From JBBQLG01 sp038327655 (GTDB lineage: Bacteria > Bacteroidota > Bacteroidia > Cytophagales > Spirosomataceae): a DNA stretch of 64,000 bases. The first letter of the stretch is position 1, and every line of letters starts with the position of its first letter. The stretch covers positions 14,633 to 78,632 of the forward strand of contig JBBQLG010000009.1 in assembly GCA_038327655.1 (NCBI GenBank), written 5' to 3'. The notes beneath the pieces are model-generated. The model did not search any database. It was not told the origin of the DNA and was given only the letters and a program-made list of their open reading frames with translations. A program made the position numbers and the translations under genes. This document shows, piece by piece, positions 61,741 through 64,000 of this stretch.

Positions 61741-62280
61741 TTATTGTTTTATAACCTCAAACTGAACGGAACTGCCGTCGGCGTCGAGCACGGTTTTGGT
61801 AATGGTAGCCGTTTCGCCGAAGTGCGCAAGGCATCCCTCCAGCAGCCCGTGGGCGAAGTCGCCCATTTTGCGCTCCGACTGATAAATCATGATCATGTGG
61901 CCGGGCCCCAGCCGGGTAATATCGAAGTGGGGCAGTTCGGCTTCGGGGTACAGCTTCTGTACTTCAACGTGGATGTGCTGCTCAACGGAAGCCATCAGAT
62001 CAAAGGCCGAGTGTACATTCTCGATCAAGGGCTTGTACACCTGCGTGAACCGACCAAACAGGTAGCGGCCGTAGGCCCTGAAGAGGTCGGGAATGGGAAC
62101 GCCGGTCTGTCGGCTGAGTTCTTCCACCAGCACATTGATCTCCCGGTGGTCGTAGGTGCCTACTGCCGTATAAGAGCCGCCGGAAGGCAACGGAGAATCG
62201 GTCAGCAATTTATCAACCAGTGTGTAGTCGAACTGTTGCTCAACCATTTCCAGCAATTCGGTAAATACAATTCCTTTCAT
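61741..62280 (-). CDS. H-NOX heme-nitric oxide/oxygen binding protein
   Basis: This is a full-length, single-domain H-NOX protein of 179 residues. The likely proximal heme ligand is H104 in HIHVEVQKLYP, and Y133-Q-S-E-R137 is the family's YxSxR motif that binds the heme propionates. It lacks the distal pocket tyrosine expected of O2-binding forms at the helix 'LVDKLLTDSPL', which favours NO binding, but this needs alignment. In studied bacteria NO-bound H-NOX inhibits a partner kinase. Here it is directly followed by a hybrid kinase and a LytTR regulator. Confidence 0.92.
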   Translation of the reverse strand: MKGIVFTELLEMVEQQFDYTLVDKLLTDSPLPSGGSYTAVGTYDHREINVLVEELSRQTGVPIPDLFRAYGRYLFGRFTQVYKPLIENVHSAFDLMASVEQHIHVEVQKLYPEAELPHFDITRLGPGHMIMIYQSERKMGDFAHGLLEGCLAHFGETATITKTVLDADGSSVQFEVIKQ

Positions 62281-62954
62281 AAAAAGTGATACAAGTAAGC
62301 GGTGTTATAGAAGCGGAAAAGGTAACATTTTATTATCTTATAACCATCTAATTTACAAACTACAGCAAAAAAAACTGATATCTCCAACAAAACAGACGCT
62401 ACTGATTGCCGGAATGAGCGGGGTTAATGTCAGCCAAACGTCAACCGAACCGCTAAGGCATTGCTATTCAATGGCTGACGAACCACTTTTCGGCAGAATA
62501 TATGTAACCAAATACTATTTTCCGAAAATCTTATAGCCAGCACAAAAGTCTCTTCTTTCCCAGTTTTCGGTAGTTAATGTTATCAAATTTCATTTTTAAC
62601 AATTTTAATGAGATGAAAAGCAAAAATTGGCCCGTAAAATGCAGCTTTGAACTATCAGTGTCCAACCGGTGAGGCTATCTATTTGTCAGGTACCGAACCG
62701 ATTGAATTACAAATAGATAGAAATAATGATGCCAATTATGCGCTGAACCGGTATCAAAAATGGCCAAAATGAATATTTTAATAACAAGTTGTTTTTACAG
62801 TAAAATCATAAATACGTAAGTTTTAAATTTATTTTTACCCTATATTGCACAGTAAATTTTTACTTTTGTTAGTAATTAGTAACAATACAAAGGCCTTTTA
62901 CGCCTGAGTCTGTTCGTAGTACACCGTTACAATTAAGCACAACCCATTTAGTAT
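62281..62954. other. Long AT-rich regulatory gap
   Basis: No gene is seen in this 674-bp stretch. It is AT-rich, especially 62560-62900, and separates the H-NOX operon from the exopolysaccharide genes. A TACTTTTG box at 62861-62868 gives a likely start site near 62875 and a leader of about 80 bases before the ATG at 62955. Confidence 0.55.
62861..62868 (+). promoter_or_regulatory. TAnnTTTG -7 box of the exopolysaccharide export operon
   Basis: TACTTTTG matches the -7 consensus. No TTTG occurs at the standard distance, so activation by another factor is possible. Confidence 0.45.
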
Positions 62955-63803
62955 ATGCCTCATTATCAACCCTATACTCACTCTTTCGCGTTTGTTCGCC
63001 GACTTCAGGGTCGTTTCTGGCGTCCATGTGTTTATGCGCTGCTGGGCTGGTGCCTGCTATCCGCAAGCGGTTGCGTATCGCCAAAACAGATTGTCTACTT
63101 CCAGTCGGGTGGACCGTCCGGCGACACAATGCCAACGGCCGAACCTTACATCCCCGTTATCAAACCCGGCGATGTTTTGTCGATTCAGGTAAGCAGCCTG
63201 AACCCGGAAGCCGCTTCGTTTTTCAATCCCTACACCACCGTAGCCTCCGGTAGCCGGGTGCAGACGCTAAGCAGCAATGCCGTACTACCCGAAATGTCGG
63301 GCTACCTGGTTTCGCCCACCGGTGAGATCGAACTCCCGCTGATTGGTGCCGTAAAAGTGGGTGGCCTGACCGGATCGCAGACGAGTGCGCAGATTCGCGC
63401 AAAACTGAAAACGTACCTGAAAGAACCGACAGTCAACGTCCGCAACCAGAACTTCCGCATCTCGGTCATGGGCGAGGTCATGCGGCCGTCGCTGTTCACG
63501 ATTCCCAACGAACAGATTAGTCTGCTGGAGGCCCTGAGTTTGGCCGGCGACATTACCATTTACGGTCGGCGCGACAACGTGCTGATCGTGCGCGAAACGC
63601 CAACCGGCCAAAAGCAGTTTGCCCGCGTTGATCTGACCCAGCGCGATCTGTTCCGCTCACCGTACTTCTACCTGCACCCCAACGATGTTGTTTACGTCGA
63701 ACCCGGCAAAGCCCGCGTGGCCAATGCCGACCGTGCTTACTTGCTCATTCCTGCCATTCTGAGTGCCCTCTCGTTCATTGCCATCATCGCTACCCGGTTA
63801 TAA
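62955..63803 (+). CDS. Polysaccharide export outer-membrane protein (Wza/GfcE family)
   Basis: The 282-residue lipoprotein (SASGCVSPKQ, cysteine near residue 37) has the Poly_export domain (IKPGDVLSIQVSSLNPEAA, about 72) and SLBB-like repeats (GYLVSPTGEIELPLIGAVKV, about 116; FRISVMGEVMRP). A C-terminal membrane helix (LLIPAILSALSFIAIIA) follows, as in Bacteroidetes homologues. It should form the outer-membrane pore that exports exopolysaccharide. The next gene encodes the matching inner-membrane co-polymerase/tyrosine kinase. Confidence 0.92.
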   Translation: MPHYQPYTHSFAFVRRLQGRFWRPCVYALLGWCLLSASGCVSPKQIVYFQSGGPSGDTMPTAEPYIPVIKPGDVLSIQVSSLNPEAASFFNPYTTVASGSRVQTLSSNAVLPEMSGYLVSPTGEIELPLIGAVKVGGLTGSQTSAQIRAKLKTYLKEPTVNVRNQNFRISVMGEVMRPSLFTIPNEQISLLEALSLAGDITIYGRRDNVLIVRETPTGQKQFARVDLTQRDLFRSPYFYLHPNDVVYVEPGKARVANADRAYLLIPAILSALSFIAIIATRL

Positions 63804-63823
63804 TCTTTAACTCCAGCGTTATT

Positions 63824-64000
63824 ATGTCCAATCAGTCCAACTACTCGTACGTACCCTATCAGGTACTCGACTCCGACAGCATCAACCTGCGGGTGGTGTT
63901 GTTCCGTTACCTCCGTAACTGGTATTGGTTTGTACTCTCCATCGGCATTACGGCGGGTGCCGCCTACATGTACCTGCGCTATCAGCCGGCGGCCTACAAA
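63824..64000 (+). CDS. Exopolysaccharide co-polymerase / tyrosine autokinase (Wzc/Wzz, 5' end only)
   Basis: The first 59 codons read MSNQSNYSYVPYQVLDSDSI, then NLRVVLFRYLRNWYWFVLSI and a membrane helix before the window ends. This is the usual N-terminus of Wzc-type proteins, with an amphipathic start and the first membrane helix. It begins 20 bp after the export gene. The kinase domain, if present, lies outside the window. Confidence 0.8.
   Translation, partial: MSNQSNYSYVPYQVLDSDSINLRVVLFRYLRNWYWFVLSIGITAGAAYMYLRYQPAAYK

Overview
The window looks like chromosomal DNA of a Cytophagales bacterium, most likely a Spirosoma relative. The signs are a GC-rich genome with few recognisable Shine-Dalgarno sites, several TTTG/TAnnTTTG Bacteroidetes-type promoters, a TonB-dependent receptor, a two-component regulator of the propeller class, LytTR signalling, bacillithiol synthesis (BshA), MbnP-family proteins and Wza-type exopolysaccharide export. 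This assignment rests on protein families read by eye; no database search was possible.

Layout. 1-5.7 kb: a membrane protein cut by the window edge, a DMT exporter, an AT-rich orphan, an LptF/G permease overlapping a DtxR/MntR regulator, and a divergent Nramp transporter. 5.9-9.0 kb: a serine hydrolase and a complete IS3-family element. 9.0-13.6 kb: a sphingolipid-type hydroxylase, NDH-2, BshA and a UbiA prenyltransferase. 13.7-21.0 kb: small secreted proteins, then a zinc-type locus (TonB receptor and MerC-domain protein divergent around three Fur/Zur-like operators), a thioredoxin-reductase-like enzyme, an OsmC remnant and an MbnH/MbnP-like pair. 21.2-31.9 kb: a single-chain type IIG restriction-modification enzyme, PoxB, a CDF metal exporter, CsaA with a divergent peptide deformylase, a sugar dehydrogenase and a LuxE-like ligase. 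32-47 kb: an NtrC-like regulator without a DNA-binding domain, two haloperoxidase-like lipoproteins, an ECF sigma factor, ergothioneine genes egtB-egtD, and a redox signalling operon (cNMP-binding kinase, receiver-thioredoxin-reductase fusion, UBP zinc finger).

47.2-50.7 kb is the most unusual part. It is a 3.6 kb AT-rich island ending exactly at the 3' end of a tRNA-Arg(CCG), with a second, degraded copy of that tRNA end at its far side. It carries an OLD-type ATPase-TOPRIM protein, a membrane-anchored protein with a possible winged helix, and two paralogous small proteins. This resembles a small anti-phage defence cassette; no integrase is visible.

50.9-64 kb: a Nudix hydrolase, a decayed lipocalin-like pseudogene, a glycerate permease/kinase pair, a tight H-NOX / hybrid kinase / LytTR operon for nitric-oxide or redox sensing followed by a large propeller sensor kinase, a long AT-rich regulatory gap, and the start of an exopolysaccharide export operon.

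Several intergenic gaps hold very long perfect or near-perfect palindromes (up to 103 bp). Some are plainly terminators; others look like dispersed palindromic repeats.
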